A DNA stretch of 11,933 nt from Desulfocapsaceae bacterium (GTDB taxonomy: Bacteria > Desulfobacterota > Desulfobulbia > Desulfobulbales > Desulfocapsaceae), in assembly GCA_029934775.1 (NCBI GenBank), contig JAOZLO010000044.1:1-11933 (forward strand), written 5' to 3'. The notes beneath the pieces are model-generated. The model searched no databases, was not told the origin of the DNA, and saw only the letters and a program-made list of their open reading frames with translations. Positions 1 through 7,604 of this stretch are shown here, piece after piece. Both the position numbers and the translations under genes were made by a program. Every line of letters begins with the position of its first letter. The first letter of the stretch is position 1.

Positions 1-8
1 ATAAAAAT

Positions 9-806
9 ATGAATATAATTGTATGTATTAAGCAGGTTCCTGATGCCAAAGATGTCCGTCTTGATCCCGAGACGAATACTCTGGCAAGAGAGGGTGTTGA
101 GTCCATCATGAATCCGTATGATCAACATGCCCTCGAGGAGGCTGTACGACTGAAAGAAGTCCATGGTGGCGAAGTTCTTGTTGTTACCATGGGCCCTCCT
201 CAGGCTGAAGATATGTTACGCCTTGCTCTGAGTTGCGGTGCAGATCAGGCGGTTTTGATCTCTGATAGAGCTTTTGCCGGAGCTGATACCTGGGCCACTT
301 CCTATACTCTGCAGCAGGCGATAAAAACCCTCGGGGATTTTGATCTTATTCTCTGCGGAAAGCAGGCAATTGATGGGGACACCGCACAGGTCGGTCCCGG
401 GTTGGCTATGCGACTGGATATTCCCTATACCACATGTGTGCAGAAGATTCGTGAATCCGGTTCTTCAGTGCTCGTTGTTGAGAGAATGATGGACGATGGT
501 TACGATGTCCTGGAGATTACACTGCCGGCGCTGCTTTCTGTGGTAAAAAATATTAATGAGCCTCGCGTGCCTTCACTCAAAGGAAAAATGAGGGCAAAAA
601 AAGCGGTCATCAGAACGCTGAATGCAGCTGACATTAATGCTGACAGTGACTGTATTGGCCTGCCTGGTTCTCCAACCCAGGTTGTAAATGTTTTTCCTCC
701 TCCTGCAAGGGGAGGGCGTGCCATTTTTACAGGGACTCTTGACGAGCAGGTAGAGCAGCTTGTCGATAAGTTGATCCCGTTTATTCAGCCAGGCGGGGAT
801 CATTGA
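9..806 (+). CDS. etfB: Electron transfer flavoprotein beta subunit (FixA/EtfB family)
   Basis: This is a 265-aa ETF beta subunit, the usual length for the family. It pairs with EtfA to form a soluble FAD- and nucleotide-binding heterodimer that exchanges electrons with acyl-CoA dehydrogenase-type partners. Visible signatures are the N-terminal MNIIVCIKQVPD strand, IDGDTAQVGP at residues 121-130, and NEPRVPSLKGKMRAKK at 183-198, the family signature region. The IDGDTAQVGP form resembles the FixA/CarD/AcdB-type ETFs, many of them electron-bifurcating, rather than the IDDDCNQTGQ form of classical mitochondrial and Paracoccus ETFs. The ATG at 9 has only 8 bases before it, so its ribosome site lies outside the window. 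etfA begins immediately at its stop codon, so the two are co-translated. Family assignment is certain; the bifurcating role is an inference. Confidence 0.96.
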   Translation: MNIIVCIKQVPDAKDVRLDPETNTLAREGVESIMNPYDQHALEEAVRLKEVHGGEVLVVTMGPPQAEDMLRLALSCGADQAVLISDRAFAGADTWATSYTLQQAIKTLGDFDLILCGKQAIDGDTAQVGPGLAMRLDIPYTTCVQKIRESGSSVLVVERMMDDGYDVLEITLPALLSVVKNINEPRVPSLKGKMRAKKAVIRTLNAADINADSDCIGLPGSPTQVVNVFPPPARGGRAIFTGTLDEQVEQLVDKLIPFIQPGGDH

Positions 807-808
807 AA

Positions 809-1993
809 ATGCTAAATGTAAACAAAGAACTTTGCACTGGTTGCGGCAACTGCGAAGAGAGTTGTCCTTTTGCCGCCATTGAGATTGAGGACGGTTGCGC
901 TGTTATAGGTGAGAGTTGTACGCTTTGCGGTGCATGTGTTGAGAGTTGTGAATTCGAGGCCTTGAGCCTTGAAATTGAAAAAATTGTTAAAACAGATATC
1001 GATGCCTGGTCTGGAGTTCTGGTTTATTGTGAATATAGAGAAGGGGAACTGGCACCGGTCTCCACGGAACTGCTTGGAATTGGCCGTGCACTAGCCGACC
1101 AGAGAGGAGTGCAGCTCTCGGCCGTTCTTATTGGGCATGAAACCGGTGATAGTGCTGAAAAACTTGTCGGATACGGTGCTGATATTGTTTATCGGGTTGA
1201 TCATGAAGCTCTGGAGGTTTTTACCGACGAAAATTACTGTGTGGTCCTGACTGCATTGATTAAGGAGCATCAGCCCGAAATAGTACTCGCAGGAGCCACT
1301 GCCATCGGCAGGTCATTTATCCCGGGAGTGGCAACCACATTGAATGCCGGCCTGACTGCTGACTGTACTCAGCTGGAAATTCGTGAAGAAGATGGAGCTC
1401 TTTTACAGACTCGCCCTGCCTTTGGCGGAAACATCATGGCGACAATCGTCTGTGAGTCGTCCCGTCCTCAGATGTCTACGGTGCGGCCGAAAGTTATGAA
1501 GGCTCTGGATTTTGATATGGCCCGAAAGGGGGAAATCGTTGACATATCCCCGGATCCTGAGTCATTTGGAAATCGCGTGAAAGTTCTTGAGACTGTAATT
1601 GGAGCGGCTGCAGAGGTAAACATTCAGGAAGCGGATATTCTGGTTTCGGGTGGTAGAGGACTTGAAAGTGCAAAGGGTTTTGAACTTATAAAAAAGCTGG
1701 CTGATACCGTTGCTGCTAAAGTTTCAGCTTCCAGGGCAGTTGTTGATGCGGGGTGGATTCCTTATCCTCATCAAGTTGGTCAGACGGGCAAGACTGTCGC
1801 GCCGAAGCTTTATATAGCATGTGGCATCTCCGGCGCCATACAGCATGTTGCCGGTATGCAGACCACAGAGACCATTGTTGCAATAAACAGAGATAAGAAT
1901 GCAACCATTTTTGATATTGCAGATTATGGTATCGTTGGTGATCTGTTTGAAGTTATACCAAAGTTGATCAGTAAAATCGAGGAGCGGCGGTGA
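809..1993 (+). CDS. etfA: Electron transfer flavoprotein alpha subunit with N-terminal 2[4Fe-4S] ferredoxin domain
   Basis: This is a 394-aa protein, about 70 residues longer than a classical EtfA because of an N-terminal ferredoxin domain. Cluster ligands are visible as CxxCxxCxxxC at Cys9, 12, 15, 19 and again at Cys37, 40, 43, 47; the usual proline after the fourth Cys is kept in the first motif and is Glu in the second. The ETF alpha domain follows from about residue 68. The FAD-binding C-terminal part has SRAVVDAGW (308-316), HQVGQTGKTVAPKLYIACG (321-339), GISGAIQHVAGM (339-350) and ADYGIVGDL (371-379). The same layout is known in CarE of the bifurcating caffeyl-CoA reductase complex. 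The ATG at 809 is preferred because GGCGGGG (792-798) lies 10 bases upstream; an in-frame TTG at 803, overlapping the etfB stop, would add two residues. fabG follows one base after the stop. Confidence 0.95.
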   Translation: MLNVNKELCTGCGNCEESCPFAAIEIEDGCAVIGESCTLCGACVESCEFEALSLEIEKIVKTDIDAWSGVLVYCEYREGELAPVSTELLGIGRALADQRGVQLSAVLIGHETGDSAEKLVGYGADIVYRVDHEALEVFTDENYCVVLTALIKEHQPEIVLAGATAIGRSFIPGVATTLNAGLTADCTQLEIREEDGALLQTRPAFGGNIMATIVCESSRPQMSTVRPKVMKALDFDMARKGEIVDISPDPESFGNRVKVLETVIGAAAEVNIQEADILVSGGRGLESAKGFELIKKLADTVAAKVSASRAVVDAGWIPYPHQVGQTGKTVAPKLYIACGISGAIQHVAGMQTTETIVAINRDKNATIFDIADYGIVGDLFEVIPKLISKIEERR

Positions 1994-1994
1994 T

Positions 1995-2738
1995 ATGGAA
2001 TTAGATGGAAAGATCGCTTTGGTAACCGGCGGCAGTCGTGGAATAGGTAGATCAATTTGTTTGAGACTGGCTTCCATGGGGGCACTGGTGTATATCAACT
2101 ATGTGAATCGAACTGATGCCGCTCTTGAAACCCGGAAACGTATAGTAGAAAATGGTAGTAGAGCCGAAATTATTGGCTTTGATGTTTCTGATTCTGCTGC
2201 AGTTACTGGTGCATTCAAACAGATAGTTGCTGAGGCCGGTTCCGTTGATATACTGGTAAACAATGCCGGTATCACCAGGGATGGACTGATGGCAAGGATG
2301 AAGGAAGCAGATTGGGATGCTGTTATGGATACCAATTTGAAAGGTGTTTTTCTCTGTTCGAAAGCAGCGTCCAGAGGGATGATGAAAAAGAAATGGGGAC
2401 GTATTGTAAATATTTCTTCAGTATCCGGCTTTGCAGGTAATCCAGGTCAAGTCAACTATGCAGCTGCTAAGGCCGGGTTGACAGGGTTGAGTAAATCCAT
2501 GGCTCGCGAATACGGTTCCAGAAATATAACGGTAAATAGTGTTGCACCCGGTTACATTGAAACGGAAATGACGGATCAGCTGACCGAGGAAGTGAAAGGA
2601 CAGCTGCAAAGTGATATTCCTTTAGGTCGACTTGGTACTACCGAGGATGTGGCCGGTGCTGTAGCCTATCTGATTTCTGAAGATGGTCGTTATGTAACCG
2701 GCCAAAGTATTCATGTGAATGGTGGCATGTATATGTAG
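1995..2738 (+). CDS. fabG: 3-oxoacyl-[ACP] reductase (short-chain dehydrogenase family)
   Basis: This 247-aa protein is a classical SDR that probably reduces 3-oxoacyl-ACP to 3-hydroxyacyl-ACP with NADPH in fatty-acid elongation. The cofactor glycine motif TGGSRGIG is at residues 11-18 and NNAG at 89-92. The catalytic tetrad is visible as Asn114, Ser142 (NISSVSG), Tyr155 and Lys159 (YAAAK). The C-terminal NSVAPGYIETEMT and GRLGTTEDVA segments match FabG closely, and length is normal. GGAGCGG (1981-1987) sits before the ATG, and the gene starts one base after the etfA stop, so it is translationally linked to the ETF pair. Given that ETF neighbourhood, acetoacetyl-CoA reductase or another 3-oxoacyl-CoA substrate is an alternative. 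The nearby acpP and fabF favour the ACP-dependent role. Confidence 0.92.
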   Translation: MELDGKIALVTGGSRGIGRSICLRLASMGALVYINYVNRTDAALETRKRIVENGSRAEIIGFDVSDSAAVTGAFKQIVAEAGSVDILVNNAGITRDGLMARMKEADWDAVMDTNLKGVFLCSKAASRGMMKKKWGRIVNISSVSGFAGNPGQVNYAAAKAGLTGLSKSMAREYGSRNITVNSVAPGYIETEMTDQLTEEVKGQLQSDIPLGRLGTTEDVAGAVAYLISEDGRYVTGQSIHVNGGMYM

Positions 2739-2810
2739 TTAGTTGGGAGATGCAATAAAAAAAATTCTGTTATTAAAATAAATAATGACAAACTCGCAAA
2801 AAGTAAATTC

Positions 2811-2940
2811 TTGGATGGTTAAGTAAAAAACTTCATATTCGAGGAATGCAAATATAACGGAATGAGACGTACCTGGGTACGTCGTAATGACATTAAATTT
2901 GCAATGACGAAGAAGATGAAGAGTTTTTCGACGCCATCAA
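2811..2940. repeat. Long imperfect inverted repeat in the fabG-acpP spacer
   Basis: Left arm 2811-2873 and right arm 2876-2940 are imperfect reverse complements around a perfect core, GACGTACC-TG-GGTACGTC (2866-2883). Outside the core the similarity continues: GTAAAAAAC at 2823 mirrors GTTTTTCGAC at 2923-2932, ATGCAAAT at 2846 mirrors ATTTGCAAT at 2897, and TTGGATGG at 2811 mirrors CCATCAA at 2934-2940. No terminator-like T-run follows the core and no ORF fits, so a folded RNA or a decayed palindromic intergenic repeat is more likely than a simple terminator. It occupies most of the 228-bp spacer and would lie in the acpP leader if transcribed from fabG. Confidence 0.6.
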
Positions 2941-2966
2941 TAATGAAATAATAAGGGAGACTAACA

Positions 2967-3197
2967 GTGGCTATTGAAAATGAAATGATAGATATAATTG
3001 TAGAGCAGTTAAGTGTTGAGAAAGAGAAAGTAGTTCCTAATGCGTCTTTTGTAGATGACCTGGGTGCGGATTCTCTTGATCTTGTTGAACTGATAATGGC
3101 AATGGAAGAAGGTTTTGATATTGAGATTCCCGATGAAGATGCCGAAGGAATTACCACAGTGAAAGATGCTATCGATTATGTAAATAAAGGGAAATAG
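2967..3197 (+). CDS. acpP: Acyl carrier protein
   Basis: This is a 76-aa acidic acyl carrier protein, the family's standard size. It carries growing acyl chains on a 4'-phosphopantetheine arm attached to Ser36 in the diagnostic DSL motif ([13 protein letters not shown], residues 30-42). Helix II ([12 protein letters not shown]) and the acidic EIPDEDAE segment (53-60) are as expected. The start is GTG at 2967, supported by AAGGGAG (2953-2959) seven bases upstream. fabF follows 72 bp later with no terminator between them, the common acpP-fabF arrangement. fabG is upstream but separated by a repeat-filled spacer; fabD and fabH, often next to these genes, are not in the window. Confidence 0.97.
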   Translation: MAIENEMIDIIVEQLSVEKEKVVPNASFVDDLGADSLDLVELIMAMEEGFDIEIPDEDAEGITTVKDAIDYVNKGK

Positions 3198-3269
3198 CAT
3201 AAAGGGCAGTGTTTTATTCCCCGTTACCATTGTGTGATTTCGAGAAGAAGCAAATAAGGAGTAATTGTC

Positions 3270-4511
3270 ATGAAGCGAAGGGTAGTTGTTACAGGGCTCG
3301 GTCTGGTAACACCCCTGGGAACAGGGGTTGAAAAAAGCTGGAATAACTTATGTTCCGGGGTGAGTGGAGTTGATCTGATTACCCGGTTTGACACCAGTGA
3401 TCACGTCGTAAAAATCGCGGCCGAGGTAAAAGATTTTCACCCTGAAGATTATTTTGAAAAAAAACAGATAAAAATTCTCGATTTATTTGTTCAATATGGT
3501 CTTGCCGCTGCAGAAATGGCAGTAAAAGACAGCGGTTTTGAGGTGACTGAAGAAAACTGTGAAAGAGTTGGAGTTATAACAGGCTGCGGAATGGGAGGTT
3601 TGCCGACAATTGAAAAATACCATAAGGTAAGCCTTGACCGGGGCCCTAAAAGGATAACACCTTTTTTTATTCCCATGGTGATTCCTAATATGCCGTCCGG
3701 GCATATTTCTATGAAGCTTAATGCAAAAGGTCCCAATCTTACCTTGACAACGGCTTGTGCGGCGGGGACTCACGCAGTAGGGGAGTCGTATCGTCATATT
3801 ATGTATGGTAGCAGCGATGTGATAGTGACTGGAGGGACTGAAGCTGTTATCTGTTCTTTGGGCGTTGGTGGGTTTTCATCAATGAAGGCCCTGTCCAAAA
3901 GGAATGATTCTCCCCAGGAGGCTTCCCGGCCTTTTGATAGAGATCGAGACGGTTTTATAATGTCTGAAGGATCAGGTATGCTGGTACTTGAGAATTATGA
4001 CCATGCTGTGGCTCGTGGGGCAAAAATCTATGCAGAAGTTTGCGGATATGGTCTGAGCAGTGACGCTTATCATATTGCCGCTCCACCAGAAAATGGAGAA
4101 GGTGGGGCAAGAGCAATGAAAGGTGCTTTGAAAGATGCCCGGCTGGCACCTGAAGATATTGATTATATAAATGCTCACGGTACCTCAACTCCGTTGAACG
4201 ATAAATGTGAAACCCAGGCAATTAAGACAGTTTTTAAGGACCATGCCAGGTCCCTTTCTATCAGTTCAACTAAATCAATGACAGGTCATATGCTGGGGGC
4301 TGCAGGCGGTATTGAATCGGTCTTTACTGCTTTGAGTGTGAATCATCAGATAGCTCCTCCCACCATTAATCTCGATAACCCAAGTGAGGATTGTGATTTG
4401 GATTATGTGCCCAACGAAGCAAGAAAAATGAATATTCGTGTGGCACTTTCAAATTCTTTTGGTTTTGGCGGTACTAATGCTGTTGTGGTTATAAAGCGGT
4501 TTGAAAAGTAG
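3270..4511 (+). CDS. fabF: 3-oxoacyl-[ACP] synthase II (beta-ketoacyl-ACP synthase)
   Basis: This 413-aa condensing enzyme elongates acyl-ACP with malonyl-ACP in type II fatty-acid synthesis. The thiolase-fold catalytic triad is visible: Cys163 (TTACAAGTHAVGES), His303 (NAHGTSTPLND) and His340 (KSMTGHMLGAAGG), numbered exactly as in E. coli FabF. Also present are the N-terminal RRVVVTGLGLVTPLG and the C-terminal SNSFGFGGTNA loop (394-403). Length is normal. TAAGGAG (3255-3261) lies eight bases before the ATG. rpiB begins within 16 bases of its stop, implying co-transcription. The Cys-His-His triad rules out the KAS III type. Confidence 0.97.
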   Translation: MKRRVVVTGLGLVTPLGTGVEKSWNNLCSGVSGVDLITRFDTSDHVVKIAAEVKDFHPEDYFEKKQIKILDLFVQYGLAAAEMAVKDSGFEVTEENCERVGVITGCGMGGLPTIEKYHKVSLDRGPKRITPFFIPMVIPNMPSGHISMKLNAKGPNLTLTTACAAGTHAVGESYRHIMYGSSDVIVTGGTEAVICSLGVGGFSSMKALSKRNDSPQEASRPFDRDRDGFIMSEGSGMLVLENYDHAVARGAKIYAEVCGYGLSSDAYHIAAPPENGEGGARAMKGALKDARLAPEDIDYINAHGTSTPLNDKCETQAIKTVFKDHARSLSISSTKSMTGHMLGAAGGIESVFTALSVNHQIAPPTINLDNPSEDCDLDYVPNEARKMNIRVALSNSFGFGGTNAVVVIKRFEK

Positions 4512-4516
4512 GTGTC

Positions 4517-4521
4517 AGGGG
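4517..4521 (+). promoter_or_regulatory. Ribosome binding site that fixes the rpiB start
   Basis: AGGGG lies five bases before the GTG at 4527. An earlier in-frame GTG at 4512 directly abuts the fabF stop, has no comparable upstream purine run, and would give a five-residue extension before the conserved KIVLGADHGG start of the protein. Confidence 0.5.
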
Positions 4522-4526
4522 ATAAA

Positions 4527-4955
4527 GTGAAAATAGTACTCGGTGCAGACCATGGTGGTTTTGAATTGAAACAGGATGTGAAAAACCTCCTGGTTAAGCT
4601 GCAGCATGAGGTTGTTGACGTTGGATGTTTATCCACCGCTTCAGTTGATTATCCTGATTATGCAGAAAAAGCAGTGTCACATATAATAGACGATTCCTGT
4701 GAGCTTGGAATTCTGATATGTGGAACAGGAATTGGCATGGCTATTACCGCCAATAGACATTTTGAAATCAGAGCTGCAAATTGCTCTTCGGAGTTTACTG
4801 CAGTAATGAGCAGGGAACATAATAATGCTAATGTGCTCTGTCTTGGAGCTCGGGCAATAGATAAAGATCTTGCATTGACTGTTGTGCAGGCCTGGTTGAG
4901 GAGTGAGTTTGCCGGTGGAAGACATCAGAGGAGAATCGCAAAATTCAGCAGATGA
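4527..4955 (+). CDS. rpiB: Ribose-5-phosphate isomerase B
   Basis: This 142-aa RpiB/LacAB-family isomerase interconverts ribose 5-phosphate and ribulose 5-phosphate in the pentose phosphate pathway. Counting from the GTG at 4527, the substrate-binding DHGG is at residues 8-11, the catalytic Cys65 lies in ILICGTGIGM, and His98 in SREHNNANVLCLGAR, matching the E. coli RpiB Cys66/His99 pair. The protein begins directly with the conserved KIVLGADHGGFELK, which supports the GTG at 4527 over the one at 4512. The gene is tightly linked behind fabF and is followed by a strong intrinsic terminator. A galactose-6-phosphate isomerase (LacA/B) role is unlikely, since it needs two different subunits. Confidence 0.94.
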   Translation: MKIVLGADHGGFELKQDVKNLLVKLQHEVVDVGCLSTASVDYPDYAEKAVSHIIDDSCELGILICGTGIGMAITANRHFEIRAANCSSEFTAVMSREHNNANVLCLGARAIDKDLALTVVQAWLRSEFAGGRHQRRIAKFSR

Positions 4956-4981
4956 CAATGTTTTTGAGTAGTTGGTTGAAT

Positions 4982-5018
4982 AAAAGCTGATATTGCGTAC
5001 GCAACGTCAGCTTTTTTT
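4982..5018 (+). terminator. Intrinsic terminator after rpiB, just upstream of nrdR
   Basis: AAAAGCTGA (4982-4990) pairs with TCAGCTTTT (5007-5015), and the loop itself contains the perfect palindrome TTGCGTACGCAA (4993-5004). The 3' arm runs into seven Ts (5012-5018). This has the form of a rho-independent terminator for the acpP-fabF-rpiB transcript. Only 20 bases separate it from the nrdR ATG, so it could also act as an attenuator in the nrdR leader. Confidence 0.85.
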
Positions 5019-5038
5019 GTTTTATATTGGAGGTAGCT

Positions 5039-5509
5039 ATGAAATGTCCATATTGTGGTCACCTGGATAATAAGGTGATTGATTCCCGCCTCAATAAAGA
5101 TGCGTCAATTACACGTCGAAGGAGAGCCTGTATATCGTGTGATCAGCGTTTTACAACCTATGAACGGCTGGAGGTAATGGTGCCGGTGCTTGTGAAAACA
5201 GATGGCAGGAGAGAGCCGTGGGATCGGCATAAACTCGTCATCGGGCTGCAGAAGGCCTGTGAAAAAAGACCAGTCAGCCGTGATGATATTGATACATTTG
5301 CAGATGAAATCGAGCATAAACTGCAAGATTTCGGTGCCAAGGAAATTCCCTCCAAAGTAGTAGGAGAGTGGGTGATGGAGGGGCTGCATCAGCTGGATGA
5401 GGTTGCATATGTGCGATTTGCATCTGTCTATCGCCAATTCAAGGATGTGAACGAGTTTATGGATGAACTGAAGAGTATACTTGCTGCCAGGGCAGATGAT
5501 GATTCCTGA
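5039..5509 (+). CDS. nrdR: Transcriptional repressor NrdR
   Basis: This 156-aa NrdR is the ATP/dATP-sensing repressor of ribonucleotide reductase genes. The N-terminal zinc ribbon is visible as Cys3-x-x-Cys6 (MKCPYCG) and Cys31-x-x-Cys34 (ACISCDQRFTTYER), with the basic stretch TRRRRA (25-30) between them. The ATP-cone domain follows from about residue 49 (PVLVKTDGRREPWDRHKL) to 140 and includes the conserved VAYVRFASVYRQFKD (122-136). GGAGG (5029-5033) lies five bases before the ATG at 5039; an in-frame TTG at 5027 lies within that ribosome site and is rejected. The nrdR-ribD pairing is common in bacteria. No clear NrdR box was seen nearby. Confidence 0.97.
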   Translation: MKCPYCGHLDNKVIDSRLNKDASITRRRRACISCDQRFTTYERLEVMVPVLVKTDGRREPWDRHKLVIGLQKACEKRPVSRDDIDTFADEIEHKLQDFGAKEIPSKVVGEWVMEGLHQLDEVAYVRFASVYRQFKDVNEFMDELKSILAARADDDS

Positions 5510-6617
5510 AGATGAACACTATATGAGAATAGCAATAGCAGAGGCCGGAAAGGGTGAAGGAAGAACTTCTCCCAACCCCTGTGTCGGAGCCGTAATTGTT
5601 AAAGATGGCCAAATCATATCAAAGGGATATCATAAAAAAGCAGGTGGTCCTCATGCCGAAGTAAATGCAATAAATAAGGTAGGGGAGTCTCTTGTCGATG
5701 CAACAATGTACGTCACTTTAGAACCATGCAACCATACAGGTAAGACACCTCCCTGTACTGAGCTGATCGTTAAAAATGGTATCTCCCGTGTCGTAGTTGG
5801 CATGACTGATCCTAACCCTCTGGTAGATGGCGGCGGTGTGGCGTTTCTTGAAAAAAATGGAGTAGAGGTGATCGCCGGAGTTCTTTTACCTGAATGTGAA
5901 GCGATCATCCAACCTTTTATTAAACATATAACCCAAGGTATCCCCTGGATGATAATGAAAGGTGGAATCAGTCTTGATGGAAAAATCAATTATAAGAAAG
6001 GAGAAAGTGGTTGGATCACCGGCAAAGAATCGCTTCTTGAGGTGCATAAAATCAGGGATAAAGTTGACGCAATCCTTATCGGAAGTGAAACAGTGCGGAT
6101 TGATAACCCTTCACTGACAACACGTTACCCTGCATCAAAGGGTAAAGATGCTGTCCGGGTAATTATTGATACACATCTGTGTCTACCTCTTGATTCAACA
6201 GTTTTTCAAATAGAATCCGAGGCATCTGCCTGGGTATTCTGTTCCGAAGCCGCCTCCGTTGAAAAGATATCAGGATTCAGGAAATCTGGAGTGAAGGTGA
6301 CAGCTATAGGTGTTAATTCCGATGGTGTTGTCCTGAGACAGGTCCTGGAAGCTCTTGGAAAGGCTGGTATCTGCTCGGTTCTGGTTGAAGGAGGTGCTCG
6401 CCTGCACGGGTCTTTTCTGAAGGAGAGGCTGTTTGATTCGGCCTGCCTCTTTTATGCACCGCTTTTTGCCGGAGACGACGGAGTATCACTGGTGAATGGG
6501 TATAATGCCGGAGAACGCGACTTTGCAGTCAGCCTGGTTGATGTCGGTTATAAAAGGGTTGGAGAAGATATGATGGTTACAGGCAGATTTCACTACCCTT
6601 CAGACTCTAACTTCTGA
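5496..6617 (+). CDS. ribD: Bifunctional diaminohydroxyphosphoribosylaminopyrimidine deaminase / 5-amino-6-(5-phosphoribosylamino)uracil reductase
   Basis: This 373-aa two-domain enzyme performs the deamination and NADPH-dependent ribose reduction steps of riboflavin synthesis. The N-terminal cytidine-deaminase-like domain has TSPNPCVGAV (24-33) and zinc ligands in GGPHAE (50-55: His53, catalytic Glu55) and EPCNHTGKTPPC (Cys78, Cys87). The reductase domain, about 150-367, has MKGGISLDGK (154-163), IGSETVRIDNPSLTTR (195-210) and VEGGARLHGSFL (297-308). The start is uncertain among ATG 5496, ATG 5499 and TTG 5481; AGGG at 5489-5492 slightly favours 5499 by spacing. It overlaps the end of nrdR by 14 bp. 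Its 3' end overlaps the convergent ParB-like gene by 25 bp. The usual downstream ribE, ribBA and ribH genes are not here. Confidence 0.96.
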   Translation: MMIPEDEHYMRIAIAEAGKGEGRTSPNPCVGAVIVKDGQIISKGYHKKAGGPHAEVNAINKVGESLVDATMYVTLEPCNHTGKTPPCTELIVKNGISRVVVGMTDPNPLVDGGGVAFLEKNGVEVIAGVLLPECEAIIQPFIKHITQGIPWMIMKGGISLDGKINYKKGESGWITGKESLLEVHKIRDKVDAILIGSETVRIDNPSLTTRYPASKGKDAVRVIIDTHLCLPLDSTVFQIESEASAWVFCSEAASVEKISGFRKSGVKVTAIGVNSDGVVLRQVLEALGKAGICSVLVEGGARLHGSFLKERLFDSACLFYAPLFAGDDGVSLVNGYNAGERDFAVSLVDVGYKRVGEDMMVTGRFHYPSDSNF

Positions 6618-7582
6618 CTATGCAACCTGCTTACCTCTGTTTTTCCCATTACAGCAGATTTTATTTTCGGCAGCAGTTGCAGACATTCATCACTGTTTTT
6701 AAATACAATGGCGAGGGTAATCTTATCGGTTTCAAATGCCTGGCTGTGTGATAGGGAGAAATTCTTCGGCAGCTCCAGTTCTTTTGAAAAATCGGTAAAT
6801 TTTTTCTTTGACTCCAGGTAGCTGGGCGTCAATTTTACCTGTAGAAAATTTCCCAGATGCTGTGCTTTCTGTGGTGGGTTCATCTCTTCGTGGTTGAGAA
6901 TCCGCTGAATTTCATCACTGTTCAGAAAAACTGATATGGGAGTACTGCTGCGACCGGCAAGATCTCTGATAAGAGAGAACAGTTTTTTCTGCTTCCCGCC
7001 TCCAAGGGAGAGATTCCTGAACAGGGTCACTAAGGCCATGCGGTCCTCGGGATCTCTGATTTGCAGGATCTCTCCGATCATTTTAAACTGCAGCTTACCG
7101 CTGTGTATCTCCTTAAGGATAGTAACGTCCAGGGTAAGAAGTTTCAACATTTCATCAACGACAGAAGGCTGCTTTCTTATCTCGAGTCTTCCAGAGAACT
7201 CCCTGATAATTTCTTCTTTTGTCATGTATCCGGTGGCTATTTCAATAAAACGAGCCTTTTCAGCGAGGGAAAACGGGCTGGTTGATTGATCTGTTAAGAG
7301 AACATTAAGGACGGACTTCTCGGGGAATCTCTCGGCCAGGATAAAACAACCTACCTTGTCTGAATCGAGGTATTTGTCTGCAATGTGTAGCCGCTTGCGA
7401 CCTGAGACGATCTCAAAAGTTTTATCTGGACGCTGCAGGAGGTAAGGAGGATGGATAATCCCGGTATGAATGATAGAATTTTTAAGTTCTTCAGGGTAAC
7501 AGTCACTGTCCCAGGGGTGTACATCCCATTTCCCGGTAAATCTGAGGTCGTTGAAAGCAACATACTGAAAAGAGAAGTCCAT
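6593..7582 (-). CDS. ParB-like N-terminal-domain DNA-binding protein (orphan, no ParA partner)
   Basis: This 329-aa protein carries a ParB/Srx-type N-terminal domain. Residues 31-80 follow the family pattern: ELKNSIIHTGIIHPPYLLQ (32-50), then VSGRKRLHIADKY (59-71), which corresponds to the ParB box II normally reading GERRxRA. A helical region at about 104-175 (SPFSLAEKARFIEIATGYMT, then KLQFKMIGEILQI) sits where ParB proteins have their helix-turn-helix. The C-terminal half, 180-329, is not recognised. No parA lies nearby and the protein is divergent, so chromosome partitioning is unlikely; a ParB-like regulator is more plausible. The ATG at 7582 lacks a visible Shine-Dalgarno site. It is probably co-transcribed with ihfA, which is 93 bp upstream on the same strand. 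The tail overlaps ribD by 25 bp. Confidence 0.8.
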   Translation of the reverse strand: MDFSFQYVAFNDLRFTGKWDVHPWDSDCYPEELKNSIIHTGIIHPPYLLQRPDKTFEIVSGRKRLHIADKYLDSDKVGCFILAERFPEKSVLNVLLTDQSTSPFSLAEKARFIEIATGYMTKEEIIREFSGRLEIRKQPSVVDEMLKLLTLDVTILKEIHSGKLQFKMIGEILQIRDPEDRMALVTLFRNLSLGGGKQKKLFSLIRDLAGRSSTPISVFLNSDEIQRILNHEEMNPPQKAQHLGNFLQVKLTPSYLESKKKFTDFSKELELPKNFSLSHSQAFETDKITLAIVFKNSDECLQLLPKIKSAVMGKTEVSRLHSQKLESEG

Positions 7583-7604
7583 GGTAAGAGCTGTCAGTTG
7601 TGAG

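Noticed and set aside
803..808. TTG start for etfA at 803
   Set aside because: Spacing of four bases from the GGCGGGG run is poorer than that of the ATG at 809; only two residues differ.
2866..2883. Terminator for the etf-fabG transcript
   Set aside because: The palindrome has no T-run on either side, so it does not fit a rho-independent terminator.
2819..3157. 112-codon minus-strand reading frame across acpP and its leader
   Set aside because: It is antisense to the unmistakable acpP and to the inverted repeat, with low-complexity Ser/Ile-rich sequence.
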